64,000 nt of DNA from Solanum dulcamara (taxonomy: Eukaryota; Streptophyta; Magnoliopsida; Solanales; Solanaceae): assembly GCF_947179165.1 (NCBI RefSeq), contig NC_077238.1, positions 80,877,757 through 80,941,756 on the forward strand. Direction: 5' to 3'. Both the position numbers and the translations under genes were made by a program. This document shows positions 1 through 10,144 of the stretch, piece by piece (positions within the stretch are counted from its first letter, which is position 1; every line of letters begins with the position of its first letter). The notes below the pieces were generated by a model. The model saw only the letters and a list, made by a program, of their open reading frames with translations. It was not told where the DNA came from and did no database searches.

Positions 1-316
1 CCCATTCCTCTAGTAACTTTGTTGGTGCTCGAATTACTGGATAATCGTCAAGAACATGCCTTCCTTTACAAAGTCAATGGGATAATATTTATCCAAGACA
101 GCAGGTCAAGTTCAATCTGTCAGCAATATGCAAGCAGTCTTTATTTCATGTTTCAAAACCACATTCTAGCTTGTAGCGGTTCCACAATCTCTCATAATTA
201 GTGGAAAATTCCATCTTTAAACTTATTGGTTGACAGTAGAATGTGTTGTTTCACCAATTCCAAGAAAATAATACTGCATGTATGAAATTTTGACATAAGA
301 TATCCTAAAACTATAA

Positions 317-493
317 GGAGTCATTTGGTGTGAGGTATAAGGTATAATAATCCTTATCCTGCGTTTGGTTGGAGGTAGGTAATCCTTGGATTAATTTATC
401 CCACCATTTATACCTTAGTGATAGGCTAAGTTATCCCATATACATGGTGGGATAACTTATCCCGGGATAACTCGTTCCAAACCAAACGACCCC
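317..493. mobile_element. Tourist-like MITE with TAA target duplication
   Basis: A 177-bp element is flanked by TAA on both sides (314-316 and 494-496). Its ends are imperfect inverted repeats: GGAGTCATTTGGT on the left and the complement of a GGGGTCGTTTGGT end on the right. The middle contains a palindrome around CCCGGG. A 3-bp TAA duplication with short G-rich termini is typical of PIF/Harbinger-derived Tourist MITEs. It carries no coding capacity. It lies upstream of the visible PSF2 exons and so probably in a PSF2 intron. Confidence 0.7.
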
Positions 494-831
494 TAAGTAT
501 TCTGGGAAACTTTCCGGTAAAGATATCTGGCTCCTATAGCCAAGAGTTTTGTGTCTTCTCTCATTTCTTGTTTTTCTAAACGTAGCACACAAGTTACTTC
601 AACTAAGATAAGCCCACTCTATTTTGTATTGGACAACAGATGGTTAATAAATTTTTTGTTAATATGATAATGACTGGTTTCGCTCTCATTCATCAAGCTT
701 TGTCCAGAAATGATAAGGTTGCCCGCTGCAGATCATTTCAATTCCAATAGAAATTTAATATTCACTGCTGTCATATAACCACACAGATTTTACTTGTTGG
801 GTTTCTTACTAGTCTCTGCTTTGTCGACTAG

Positions 832-1806
832 AAAAGTTAACCCAAGTTCTGGAGGCTGAAAGAGACGCTGAGAAGTTCCAATTGTTACCATTTCATTATG
901 TTGAAATCTCAAGGCTTCTTTTTGATCAGTAAGTAGTTACTTATTTTATATCAAGGTTTATCATGTTGGTCTACTGATGACAATATTCAATGATTTAGTG
1001 CCCACGAGGATATTCCTGACATCTATATGGTGAGCTCAATTATTTATTCAATTCTGTTGGTTTTAATTATTTAGTAATTCAGTCAGAACTCTGAATCAAA
1101 CATGTTCAATAGGTGAGGTCTCTTATTGAAGATATTAAGGATGTGAGGTTTCACAAAATTGGAACTGGCTTGGAGATAATTTCAAAGGAAGTCACATATG
1201 CATTGAGGGTATGCTTATTCACCTCTTCAGAAAATGCTTTTCTCATTCTGATGCATGTGTCGTTTTGATGATCAATATCTTAGTCATGTAAGGAGTCTAG
1301 GGGTGTGTTAAAAAGAAAAGGAGGTATTACCAACCATTCTATAGGAGCATATTCAGCTGATGCTCCTGCGGATGATAGGGTGTATTAGTTGACAAAATAA
1401 ATTCTGTTTGATCTAATAGATGTAGTACCTTGTACATTGAATAACTAGTTAAGCCTGGTTTATGTATTATAAAACTGTTCTCCCCTGGTTTACGATAACG
1501 GAGTAAACCTTTTCATTTGAGACAACGTTTGGGGAGAGAGTGGACTGTGGAGAGGCAAATACATACTGTAATTTCTTCTTTTTCTTTCGAGGAAGAAATA
1601 TACTCTTGTAAAATCTAATATATTAACCTGAAACTTCACAGCTTAAAAATCTCTCAGCAATGGAGGCAAATATTGTACGCCCATTTGTTACCAAAGCTTT
1701 GCAGACATTTCATAAGCTAAATACTTCAGACACAATGCCAGAATCAGGCAACATTCCGAACAGACAGCGACAAGCTGTGAATCAGCGGGACAAGGTAAGT
1801 TCTTAA
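832..1806 (+). CDS. PSF2: DNA replication complex GINS subunit PSF2, 3' part
   Basis: This is the C-terminal half of a GINS PSF2 subunit. GINS joins Cdc45 and MCM2-7 to form the replicative helicase. Four exons are visible: 832-928, 999-1029, 1113-1208 and 1642-1794 or to the stop at 1804-1806, all with GT-AG borders and matching phases. The first reads [14 protein letters not shown], then [16 protein letters not shown] across the splice, then [15 protein letters not shown], then [13 protein letters not shown]. These segments follow the order of plant PSF2. The N-terminal exons lie before the window. The last exon either runs past a perfect donor (AAG|GTAAGT at 1794/1795) to TAA at 1804, adding three residues, or splices to a short exon near 2440. 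I cannot decide between these. Identity is secure; the C-terminus is not. Confidence 0.87.
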
Positions 1807-1956
1807 GACTTTTTCTTCCTTTCTCTAATAAGCATGATATTTGTCTCTGTACTTTTTCTCATGATTGAGAATTGGATAACTAATACCACTTAACTATGTT
1901 GTCTCCCTTAATGGACCATTCACACTTGTACCATGAAATTATTGAGTTTTATTATT

Positions 1957-2110
1957 TTGCTAGCAACAACATTTATCGCATTATTTCATTGTCATTATTG
2001 TTCAACCACTCTATCTTTACGAGATAGCTGTAAGGTTTGTGTGCACTCTATCCTCCCTCAACCTCACTTGTGGGATTACACTAGGTAGGTTATTGCTAGC
2101 AACAACATTT
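1957..2110 (+). mobile_element. Truncated LINE/SINE tail with 18-bp target duplication
   Basis: The 18-base direct repeat TTGCTAGCAACAACATTT occurs at 1957-1974 and 2093-2110. Between them lies a 118-bp insert. Its right half resembles the 3' tail of the RTE-type LINE at 21.5 kb (AAGGTYTGYGTRCA, then CTCCC, then GTGGGATTACACT). The long target duplication shows target-primed reverse transcription of a short, 5'-truncated copy. It lies just downstream of the last certain PSF2 exon. Confidence 0.78.
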
Positions 2111-2765
2111 CCTTTACTTAGCTGTTCAATTTTAACAATATCTCTTTTTTTGACATCCAGCGCGTCCTGAAAGGTCGATGATACTATTCTCTCTTTCACA
2201 TTGTCTCGCACTGACCCTCCAAAAAGACATGAATTGAGCATCCATCCTACTAGCAAAGGGAGGAACTATTAGTTCATTTTGTGTATGTATCATATATATT
2301 GCCACTTCTTTTTTATCAGCAATGGAGTACTTAAACTCATTCAATAAATTTAGTGCTGCATTAATTTGTAACTTATGATTGATTTCTAGCACAATTAAGT
2401 AGATGTATATTGCCTTTTTGTGGTTATTTTTGATTCCAGGGGTCTCGAGTTTGAGCTCTTGAGAATGGAAAAAATCTTGTTGGGAGTGTTGCCTTAGAAA
2501 TGTCTCCTGCAGATCGTGACTCCGAATTTAGTGGGGGTCTTAATTTGGGTACTGACTATCGAATAAAAAATAAACTAATAATCTATATTCCATTGCCACA
2601 TTTTTGGGACAATTTTCAGTAGTTTTGCGTAACTTGTGCCAAACAAATTTCTATATGCCTCACACTAACTAAACAAGAACTTTTCTCTCTTTCTATTCAT
2701 TTACTTCAACATCCTAAATTAAGCAAAACCATACAAAATACATGACCCTCAATCTATTCAAAATC
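2111..2765. other. Intergenic stretch upstream of the glucanase
   Basis: It holds the possible alternative last exon of PSF2 near 2440, after an AG acceptor, which ends in TGA within a few codons. The remainder is AT-rich and should contain the distal promoter of the glucanase gene. I see no other gene. Confidence 0.5.
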
Positions 2766-2774
2766 CTATAAATA
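2766..2774 (+). promoter_or_regulatory. TATA box of the beta-1,3-glucanase gene
   Basis: The sequence CTATAAATA lies 57 bases before the ATG at 2831. That leaves room for a transcription start about 30 bases downstream and a short leader. The leader just before the ATG is a run of AATAAAA units, an A-rich context common in plant genes. Confidence 0.65.
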
Positions 2775-2830
2775 ATCCTCCTTTTTCATTCATCATTCCT
2801 CATTAACCAATAAAAAATAAAAAATAAAAA

Positions 2831-5774
2831 ATGGAGGTGTCTAATAATAAAATAACATCTCCATTATTTAGTTTCTTGTTTATTTCATCTATCTTTATTC
2901 AATGTTTTCCTCATGTTTCTTCAATAGGTGTTAACTATGGCACCCTTGGCAACAACCTACCCCCACCATCACAAGTTGCTCAATTCCTCAAAGACAAAAC
3001 CATTATTGACAAAATCAAAATTTTCGATGTGAATCCAGATATCTTACATGCCTTTGCCAACACCGGAATCTCAGTTACAGTCACCATCCCAAATAGTGAA
3101 ATTCCCAAATTGCTTGACATTGGTTATGCTAAGAGTTATGTAGAAGCAAACATCAAGCCATTTTATCCACAAACAAAAATTGATGTCATTGCTGTTGGAA
3201 ATGAAATCCTTCATTGGGAAACACCAGAAGTACAAAACAAGTTAGTTGGTGCAATGCGTACACTTTATCAAGCACTAACACAATCTGGTATTAACACTAT
3301 TAAAGTGTCAACACCACATTCTCTAGGTATTTTACTAAGTTCAAATCCACCAAGTCTAGCTAAATTTAGACCAGGTTGGGATGTTACTATTTTAGCACCA
3401 ATGTTACAATTTTTACGCGAAACGAAAGGTCCTTTCATGGTGAACCCTTATCCATACTTTGGTTACAACCCTCAACAAGTTGATTTCCTATTGTTCAAAC
3501 AAAACAATGGCTTTTACGACAAGTTCTCTAGAAGGACATACACAAACATGTTTGATATGTTGTTGGATGCTGTTTTTATGTCAATGAAAAGACTTGGTTA
3601 TGATGATGTTGATATTATTGCTGCTGAAACAGGATGGCCTTCATTAGGTGAAAGTTTTGAACCACAATGTACTGTTGAAAATGCAGCATCATATAATGGT
3701 GGATTAGTTAGGAAAATTGTTACTGGAAAAGGGACACCTTTGATGCCACATAGGAAAATTGAGACATATTTATTTGGTTTGTTTAATGAGAATACTAAAC
3801 CAGGTTCTAATGCTGAGAGGAATTTTGGATTGTTTAGACCTGATTTTACTCCAGTTTATAATATTGGAATCATGAAAGGACAACAACTGTTGCCAATGCC
3901 ACTGCCATCAAAGGTAAACTCTTTTTGACACATATTCTTTGATGGTTAAATCTCACTAGATCGTGATAGCAAAGATCATTCTGTCACTTACAATATTTCG
4001 ATGAATATTTTCTTACATATATATAGGACTTAGATGCATTTCATATGACGTCTTGTTTTTTAAAAGAACTTTTTTTCAACCTAGAGCGATTAATAGTGAT
4101 TTTTCACCTCCTTATTTTAATGACTCGAACTCCAGAACACCAATTGAGTCATACTCCCTTTGATTCAAAATAAATTAATTTCTGACACTTTTTTATGATC
4201 CAAAATGAATGGTTTTTTTCTCCAAAATTACCCTTTTCTATAATGGGGTTTTGCAACTCTCTTTGATTTTAAGAAAAGTTTGGAAAGAATCAAAGGATAA
4301 TATTGATAAATTACCCTTTGATTAATGTCGTTAATTAACTTTCTTAAAGAGTATGGCACACCCAAAGAATTTATTTATTTTGGATCGGAGGAAGTATCTT
4401 TTTGTATATTCTTTTCCTAAATTAGAGATTCAAAACTTTTTCTCAATTTTTTTTAACGAGCAATGAGTGTGGATATTGTAGCAATTTAATTATCATTTTA
4501 TCAGGTTATCAGTTAAAGTTTATGATAGAAATTTACTAGGTAATAATTACCATATACTAAACAATAACCTGATATTACCCAATAATATTTTTTTTAACAT
4601 CGTCAGTGCGGAAAACTTAAACTCGATTTGTTGACAAGTTTTGCAACTTTGATGTATGCAGCCTCTTCCACAACCAGCATTGCCACAGCCACAACCACAA
4701 CCAAAAGGCCCAAGTGGTGGAGCAAAGCGAGGCCCAATAGTCCCAGCCCAACCAGGCCCAAAGCCTGTAGGCCCAATGGGCAAAAAATTTTGCATGCCCA
4801 AACCACAGGCTACAGATGCACAATTGCAGGCCAGTTTAGATTGGGCTTGCACTAATCAAGGTGTAGATTGTGGCCCAGTTAAAGCTGGAGGCCCATGTTT
4901 TAACCCAAATACTGTTAGGTCTCATGCAGCCTATGTTATGAATTCTTATTATCAAATCAAGGGTAGAAATGACTTTAACTGTGATTTTTCTGGCTCCGCT
5001 ACCATCGTCTTTGCTGATCCAAGTAAGTATTCGATATTTCCTGCCTAGCATAAATAATTTTTATACTATCAGATCACTTTAAAAGACGATAAAGTCGATC
5101 ATCAAAAAGATAATCACGTGTAAATGTGCATAGTAACCTAAAATTTAGGCAAACAGCTGCAATAACACGTTAAATCATATCGATAGTGTAAGCATTCTTG
5201 AAACTACAAACGTGTATAAGTTAATCACTGACTGTAAAAGTGTTTAATTACCTATCGTACTAGGTGACTTGCAGTGGCTGACCCAGAATTTTTAATAAGG
5301 GGGTTCAAAATCTGAAAAAGTAGACACACGAACTAGCCAAAGGGGGTTCGACATCTACTATTTATACATAAAAAAATATTTTAACCATGTATAAATAGTA
5401 TAATTTTTCACCGAAGGAGGTTCGGATGAACCCCCTCGTTACATGCTGGGTCCGCCCCTGGTGACTTGTTTTATTTTTATAGATTACTAGTTTCACTTTT
5501 TATGAGGTATTTACGTACATTTATCGTTGAAGTCATCTTATATCATAAAAATTCTTTTTTCACTATCAATTTATAAAAGCTAAACTCAAAAGATAACTAT
5601 AAGTAATTGTCTATAATATGTGAGATTAATAATTAACCTGAAAAAAACAAGGTAAGTTAAATCCAACATTATTTTTTCTTATAATAGTTGGAATTTTATT
5701 GAAAATCTAATGATGGTTTTTTTTTTTTATTTGTTATTTTTGTAGGTTATGGTACATGCAAGTACCTATCTTGA
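2831..5774 (+). CDS. Glucan endo-1,3-beta-glucosidase, GH17 with C-terminal X8 domain
   Basis: This is a complete gene of three exons (2831-3913, 4662-5022, 5746-5774) predicted to encode 490 residues. It hydrolyses internal beta-1,3-glucan (callose) bonds in the cell wall or apoplast. Residues 1-31 form a signal peptide, followed by the GH17 start GVNYGTLGNN. The acid/base glutamate is E125 in AVGNEIL and the nucleophile is E266 in AAETGWPS. A Pro/Gln-rich linker (about 355-392) leads to an X8/CBM43 callose-binding module. That module starts at FCMPKP, contains the WACTNQGVDC motif and ends with the YGTC cysteine encoded by the 29-base last exon. The phase-0 and phase-1 junctions are consistent. 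Both introns carry MITEs (4152-4396 and 5272-5460). A decayed tandem copy lies 1.8 kb downstream. Family and completeness are certain; the exact paralogue is not. Confidence 0.95.
4152..4396. mobile_element. Stowaway-like MITE in glucanase intron 1
   Basis: A 245-bp element is bounded by TA dinucleotides. Its terminal inverted repeats begin ACTCCCTTTGATTCAAAAT on the left and, reading the other strand, ACTTCCTCCGATCCAAAAT on the right. CTCCCTCCG termini with a TA target are characteristic of Stowaway (Tc1/mariner-derived) MITEs. It lies in intron 1 of the glucanase and is absent from the corresponding intron of the pseudogene copy. Confidence 0.8.
5264..5468. mobile_element. hAT-type MITE in glucanase intron 2, perfect 8-bp target duplication
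   Basis: The 8-base repeat GTGACTTG stands at 5264-5271 and 5461-5468. The 189-bp element between (5272-5460) starts CAGTGGCTGACCCAG and ends with the complement of CAGGGGCGGACCCAG, so its terminal inverted repeats match at 13 of 15 bases. An 8-bp duplication and CAGNGGC ends are typical of hAT elements. No transposase is encoded. The perfect duplication suggests a fairly recent insertion. Confidence 0.9.
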
Positions 5775-6834
5775 GTTTTATGGACCAAAAAAAGGAAGAT
5801 TTTGAAGCTACTCACAACATTTGAAGGATTAGTTTTGACATATTGAAAATTTGTTTTCAAAATATGTTCTTTGATTATATTTTTTACAAATTAATCCAAT
5901 TGTGTAGTATGTATTTATTGCAAATAAAACAATAAAAAAAAATGTTGCCTACTTCATTTTCCATGATCTAGTTTTGTCTATATTCTACCTTCTATCTTTT
6001 AATTTGATAAATTTGTTTACTACATTCTACTAAAATTAAACAGTAATATTAATATTTGAGGAATTACATACTTTTTCTATTAAGTGTGATATATTTAATA
6101 CTGAAAAATGAAAAAAAAAACGACAAATATTAAGTTATGTAGCTCGTAAAAGGCATGAAAATGCTATTAACGGATTAAATAATGTAGATGTTATTAACTG
6201 AGCATTTCTCAATTTATTATTTATTTTTAAAAAAAATAAAAGTTGGCTCACATAAACTCTCGATGTTATTTTTTGTTTGTTTCCTTGCCACTTGAGGTTC
6301 GGTATCTGTATTGAAGCCTAACTAATTCAAATTAGCACATTACATAGCTTATTCATTGGAGCGGTGCTTCCAACAAGTTTTTTTATTATATCTAGTAGTC
6401 GAACCTAAAACCTCTAATTAAGAATAAATGGATCCAAACCATCAATTCTCCACTAGTTTTATAAGATTTATAAAAAGTAAAAGGTTGAGATTCTTAATAT
6501 ATAGTCTTAATTGAATTGGAGAAACATACCATTGGTATTATATGTTAAATGGGGTTCTTGAAATTTTGAAAACTAAAAGGGGAAGTTTTGTTATGAGAAA
6601 TTCCAACTCATTAGAGAAGTAAAGTCAACTTTGTTTTATTTATTTATTTATTTGGAAAAAAGACAATAGGTTGTTAGTAGGGAAGGGAAGAAACATAAAG
6701 GGTTGGGAAGGAAGAAAATTAGGGTGGATGAAGTTAAAAATAATGAAAAAAATTTAATAACAACATATTCGATCGAATTTTACAAGTGAATTTGGAGAGA
6801 AAGAGGTGTGTGCAATCTTATCCCATAATGAATC
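5775..6834. other. Glucanase 3' region and intergenic DNA
   Basis: Candidate polyadenylation signals (AATAAAACAATAAA, about 5923-5936) lie roughly 150 bases after the stop. The rest is AT-rich with no gene or clear repeat that I can support. Confidence 0.5.
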
Positions 6835-7021
6835 TTTTTTTTTTTGTAAAATCGAGGATAAACCCGCAACCGATACAACACATCTGCCTCAACCTCTTTC
6901 TTAAACCGCACTAAGCAAGCACTATGCGACAAGCTCAACTCAGAAGACATTGAAGAGGGATCGATCTCGTGTCATCCATGTGGATAACTACCCTCCAAAC
7001 CAACTGAGCCATTTCTCATAA
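6835..7021 (-). mobile_element. tRNA-derived SINE, reverse orientation
   Basis: Read on the minus strand, this starts with a tRNA-like box A (TGGCTCAGTTGG near 7013-7002) and has a box-B-like GAGATCGATCCC near 6968-6957. It ends in an A tract, seen as the run of T at about 6834-6846 on the plus strand. This is the layout of a Solanaceae SINE transcribed by RNA polymerase III. I did not find a clean target-site duplication. Confidence 0.6.
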
Positions 7022-7526
7022 AAAAAAATTAAAAGTAAAAAAAAATAAAAAAAATAGCATTTGACACATGGCGGAGCATGCAATACACAAACCTCCACAA
7101 TTTTGATTTTATATTTTTAAGGACATATTATTTTCACTCCCAATAAATATAAGAGTTAAGGAATAAAATTAAAGTGTACGTGTAAGTGTGAGGATATTTA
7201 TATATTTTTCGTATATTAGTTAAATCCCAAGATTATTTTTCGCAAATTATTAATTAAAATATTTATTACAATTAATTTATAAATGACATGATTGTGTGAG
7301 TTTTTTTTTTGTTTTTTACTCCTCCAAATTTTCCCTTAAACAAGAATTCTATCTATTCCATTTTCTGTAAAATCCAACATCGTACTTCACGCAAAATCAT
7401 ACATTATATACATATGATCTGCTATTTATTCACGTATTTGTTATTTATTCACTTTTATAGATTATCATTCTTTCATTTCTTTCATTGCTAGTAACCATTG
7501 AGAAAAGAAAAGAAAAAAGAACGAAG
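7022..7526. other. AT-rich intergenic DNA before the glucanase pseudogene
   Basis: No gene or named repeat is visible. It would include the ancestral promoter of the duplicated glucanase, but I see no convincing TATA box. Confidence 0.4.
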
Positions 7527-8389
7527 ATGTTTTTAAAAACATTTCCGTTCTTTTCTTTCTTAGTCATTTTATTCATCCTTTTTTCAATATTTTTCTATAG
7601 TTTCTACTGTCCCAAGTCGTTCAATTCATAAAAAACAAAACTATAATCGATAAAATTAAAATATTCAATATGGATTCAGATATTATACGTGCTTTTGCCA
7701 ACACAAATATCTCACTTACTATCACAGTCCCAAATGGTGAAATTCCAAAAATGTTGGACATAAGTTATGCTAAAATTATACACAATCAAAATTTCCAAGT
7801 ATGGTAAAATTTAGACATGAATGGGATTATAGTATTTTAGTACCAATGTTACAATTTTTACGCGAATCTAACGGACCTTTTATGGTAAATCCATATCCAT
7901 ATTTTGATTACGATCCAAAACAAGTCGATTTTTTTTATTTAGACAAAATAAAGGCGTTTTCGATAGAATTACTAAGAAATTATACACAAATATGTTTGAT
8001 ATGATATTAGATGCTGTTTATATTTCAATGAAAAAAATTGGTTATGAAGGTGTGGAAATTATGGTTTCTGAAACAGGATGGTTTTCTTTAGGAGAAAATT
8101 TTGAAAAAAAAATGTAGTGTGGAAAATGCAGTTTCTTATAATAGAGGATTAATTAGGAAATATTTTTCTAGTGAGGGGACACCATTAATGCCAAATAGGA
8201 AAATTGAGATATATATTTTTAGTTTATTTAATGAGAATATTAAAAAAGGTAATGCTTCTGAAAAGAATGTTGGATTATTTAGGTCTGATTTTACTCCAGT
8301 TTATGATATTGGAATTATGAAAGGAGAGACATTGCCAATGCCACCAAAGGTAAGTTTCTTAAATTCTTGATATATGTTTTTTCATCATT

Positions 8390-8825
8390 TAAGGTATGTT
8401 CGATATGACGAAAAATAGTTTTTTTCAGAAAATAAGTAAGTTTCTTATTGGGGGTGTGATAGTCACTAAGTTGGTTGAGAGCCTTCCCTCCCTTATTTGT
8501 GGTGAGGGATCAAATCCCATTCCTCCTCCCCCATCCAAAAAGAGAGAGAGAGAGTCGATTTCTTACTTATTTTCTAGTATGTAAATAAAATATTTTCTTA
8601 AAAGTATTCGAATATAATATAAACAAAAATTGTGGGGGGTGTGAAGATGAGGTGTGGTGGAGGATACAGTAGGAAAGACACAATCAATGTGGAATACCAG
8701 TTCGAAACTTGTTTTCCTCTATTTCTGCTAGAGAAGTCATTTTTCTGGAGAAATATTTTTCAAAATTTTGACCAACCGTACATGAAAAAATTGAAAAATA
8801 TTTTCTCCATTCCGAACACACCCTT
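8390..8825. mobile_element. MITE with imperfect inverted ends in pseudogene intron 1
   Basis: The left end (AGGTATGTTCG, then a GAAAAATA tract) is matched by the complement of the right end (GGGTGTGTTCGGAATGGAG). The flanks suggest a TTA target. It has no coding content. A tRNA-derived SINE sits inside it at 8448-8558, so the MITE was there first. Confidence 0.6.
8441..8565 (+). mobile_element. tRNA-derived SINE nested in a MITE
   Basis: A short insert (8448-8558) is flanked by the direct repeat TTTCTTA at 8441-8447 and 8559-8565. It contains a box-A-like stretch (TAAGTTGGTTGAGAGCC near 8466) and a box-B-like GGGATCAAATCCC near 8508. It ends in a (GA)n-rich tail. These are the promoter parts of a tRNA-derived SINE. 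The short target duplication lowers certainty. Confidence 0.6.
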
Positions 8826-9381
8826 ATACTTTATAGTTACGTATATTTTAGTTGCAATTCACATGGCAAATCTTGTATATGTGTTACCATTTTAAATAAA
8901 GAAGTTAAGTATCAATAATTATCTATAACCTAATAAATCAAATGAGTTACGATAAACTTTCAAATTCGAGCCCGTAAAGTTTAAATTATGACTCCGTCTT
9001 TGCTTGGTAACAATATTTTTTTTGAACTTTGATGTATACAGCCACAACCACTAGGCCCAAGACTCCCGGCCCATCTACTTCCAAAGCCTGCAGCACTAAT
9101 GGGCCGGAAATTCTGCAAGCCCAAAGCAGATGCTACAGATGCACAATTGCAGGCCAATTTAGATTGGGCTTGCAATAATCAAGGTGTGGATTGTGGCTCA
9201 GTTAAAGCTGGAGGCCCATTGTTGGCCCAAATACTATTAGGTCTCATGCAGCCTATGTTATGAATTCTTACTATCAAATCAAGGGCAAAAATGACTTTAA
9301 CTGTGATTTTTTGGGCTCTGGTGTCATAAGTCTTTGCTGATCCAAGTAAGTATTTGAATAATTTTTTAGTTTAATTTTTCG

Positions 9382-9554
9382 AGTAGTGGCGTAGCCATAT
9401 ACAGTGAAGGGTGGTCAGTTGAAAATCTTTCGTCAAAAAATATATATAATGTATATATAGAAAATTATACAAAGTATAGGTCATAAATATTTTTCGTACG
9501 TATATATTAATCCTTGAACATCTTTAGTAAAAATTTTGGTTTCGCCGCTGTTCT
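9382..9554. mobile_element. hAT-like MITE remnant in pseudogene intron 2
   Basis: The left end AGTGGCGTAGCCA and the complement of the right end CAGCGGCGAAACCA form imperfect inverted repeats of the CAGNGGCG type. The flanks (TTCGAGT and TTCTAGT) look like a decayed target duplication. It is more degenerate than the element at 5272-5460. Confidence 0.5.
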
Positions 9555-9683
9555 AGTTATACTATCAAATCGAGGTGAATTCAAGATTTGAAATATATGA
9601 ATTTCTACAATGATTTCAAGTTAATACTATCATAATAATTGAGTTTACAATCAAATATTCATAGTTATTTAGCGAATTTCTTG

Positions 9684-9902
9684 ATATTTATATATACTTT
9701 TTTTTTTTTTAAGCCCGGTGCACTTAAGCTCCCGCTATGCGCAGGGTCCGGGGAAGGGCCCGACCACAAGGGTCTGTTGTACGCAGCCTTACCATGCATT
9801 TCTGCCAGAGGCTGTTTCCAAGGCTTGAACCCGTGACCTCCTGATCACATGGCAGCAACTTTACCAGTTACTCCAAGGCTCTCCTTCAATATTTATATAT
9901 AC
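9684..9902 (-). mobile_element. TS-type SINE with 14-bp target duplication
   Basis: The direct repeat ATATTTATATATAC lies at 9684-9697 and 9889-9902. The insert reads on the minus strand from GAAGGAGAGCCTTGG, through a box A (AACTGGTAAAGTTGCTG) and a box B (GGTTCAAGCC), to AAGGCTGCGTACAA and CCCCGGACCC. It ends in an A tract, seen as T at 9698-9710. This matches the tobacco TS SINE family of Solanaceae. It is inserted in intron 2 of the glucanase pseudogene. Confidence 0.9.
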
Positions 9903-10144
9903 AACATTCAAATAAAAGTTGTTGGTTTTACGTGTGTCCGTAACCTGTCTTCTAGACAAGTAACTTATTACTACAACAAATTACGATACACTAAAATTGT
10001 ATATATAAATTAGATTCAATATATTTTTCCTTTATAATATACATAGTTGGAACAATTTTTCTTTTTATTGAAGATTTAATGACGGTTGTCTTTTATTTGT
10101 TTGTAATTTTTCTGGTTATGGTACATATAAGTACCTATCTTGAA

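Larger units (their letters stand above)
7527..10144 (+). pseudogene. Tandem-duplicate GH17/X8 beta-1,3-glucanase pseudogene
   Basis: This region is collinear with the intact gene at 2831-5774 but broken throughout. A signal-peptide-like start at 7527 soon loses frame, and the VNYG segment is missing. Homology resumes at about 7607-7770. About 75 codons, including the catalytic acid/base region, are then deleted before homology restarts near 7801. A further frame break lies near 7950. One extra A in the run at 8103-8111 shifts the frame just after the nucleophile motif SETGW. The X8 exon (about 9042-9346) has two more frameshifts. The last exon is recognisable at 10115-10142, but its acceptor AG has become TG and its cysteine codon is now TAT. 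Both introns have been invaded by elements different from those in the intact copy. It cannot make a functional enzyme. Confidence 0.93.

Noticed and set aside
4547..4855. Several overlapping frames rich in Trp, Gly or Leu on the minus strand
   Set aside because: They are shadows of the Pro/Gln-rich linker and X8 exon of the glucanase.
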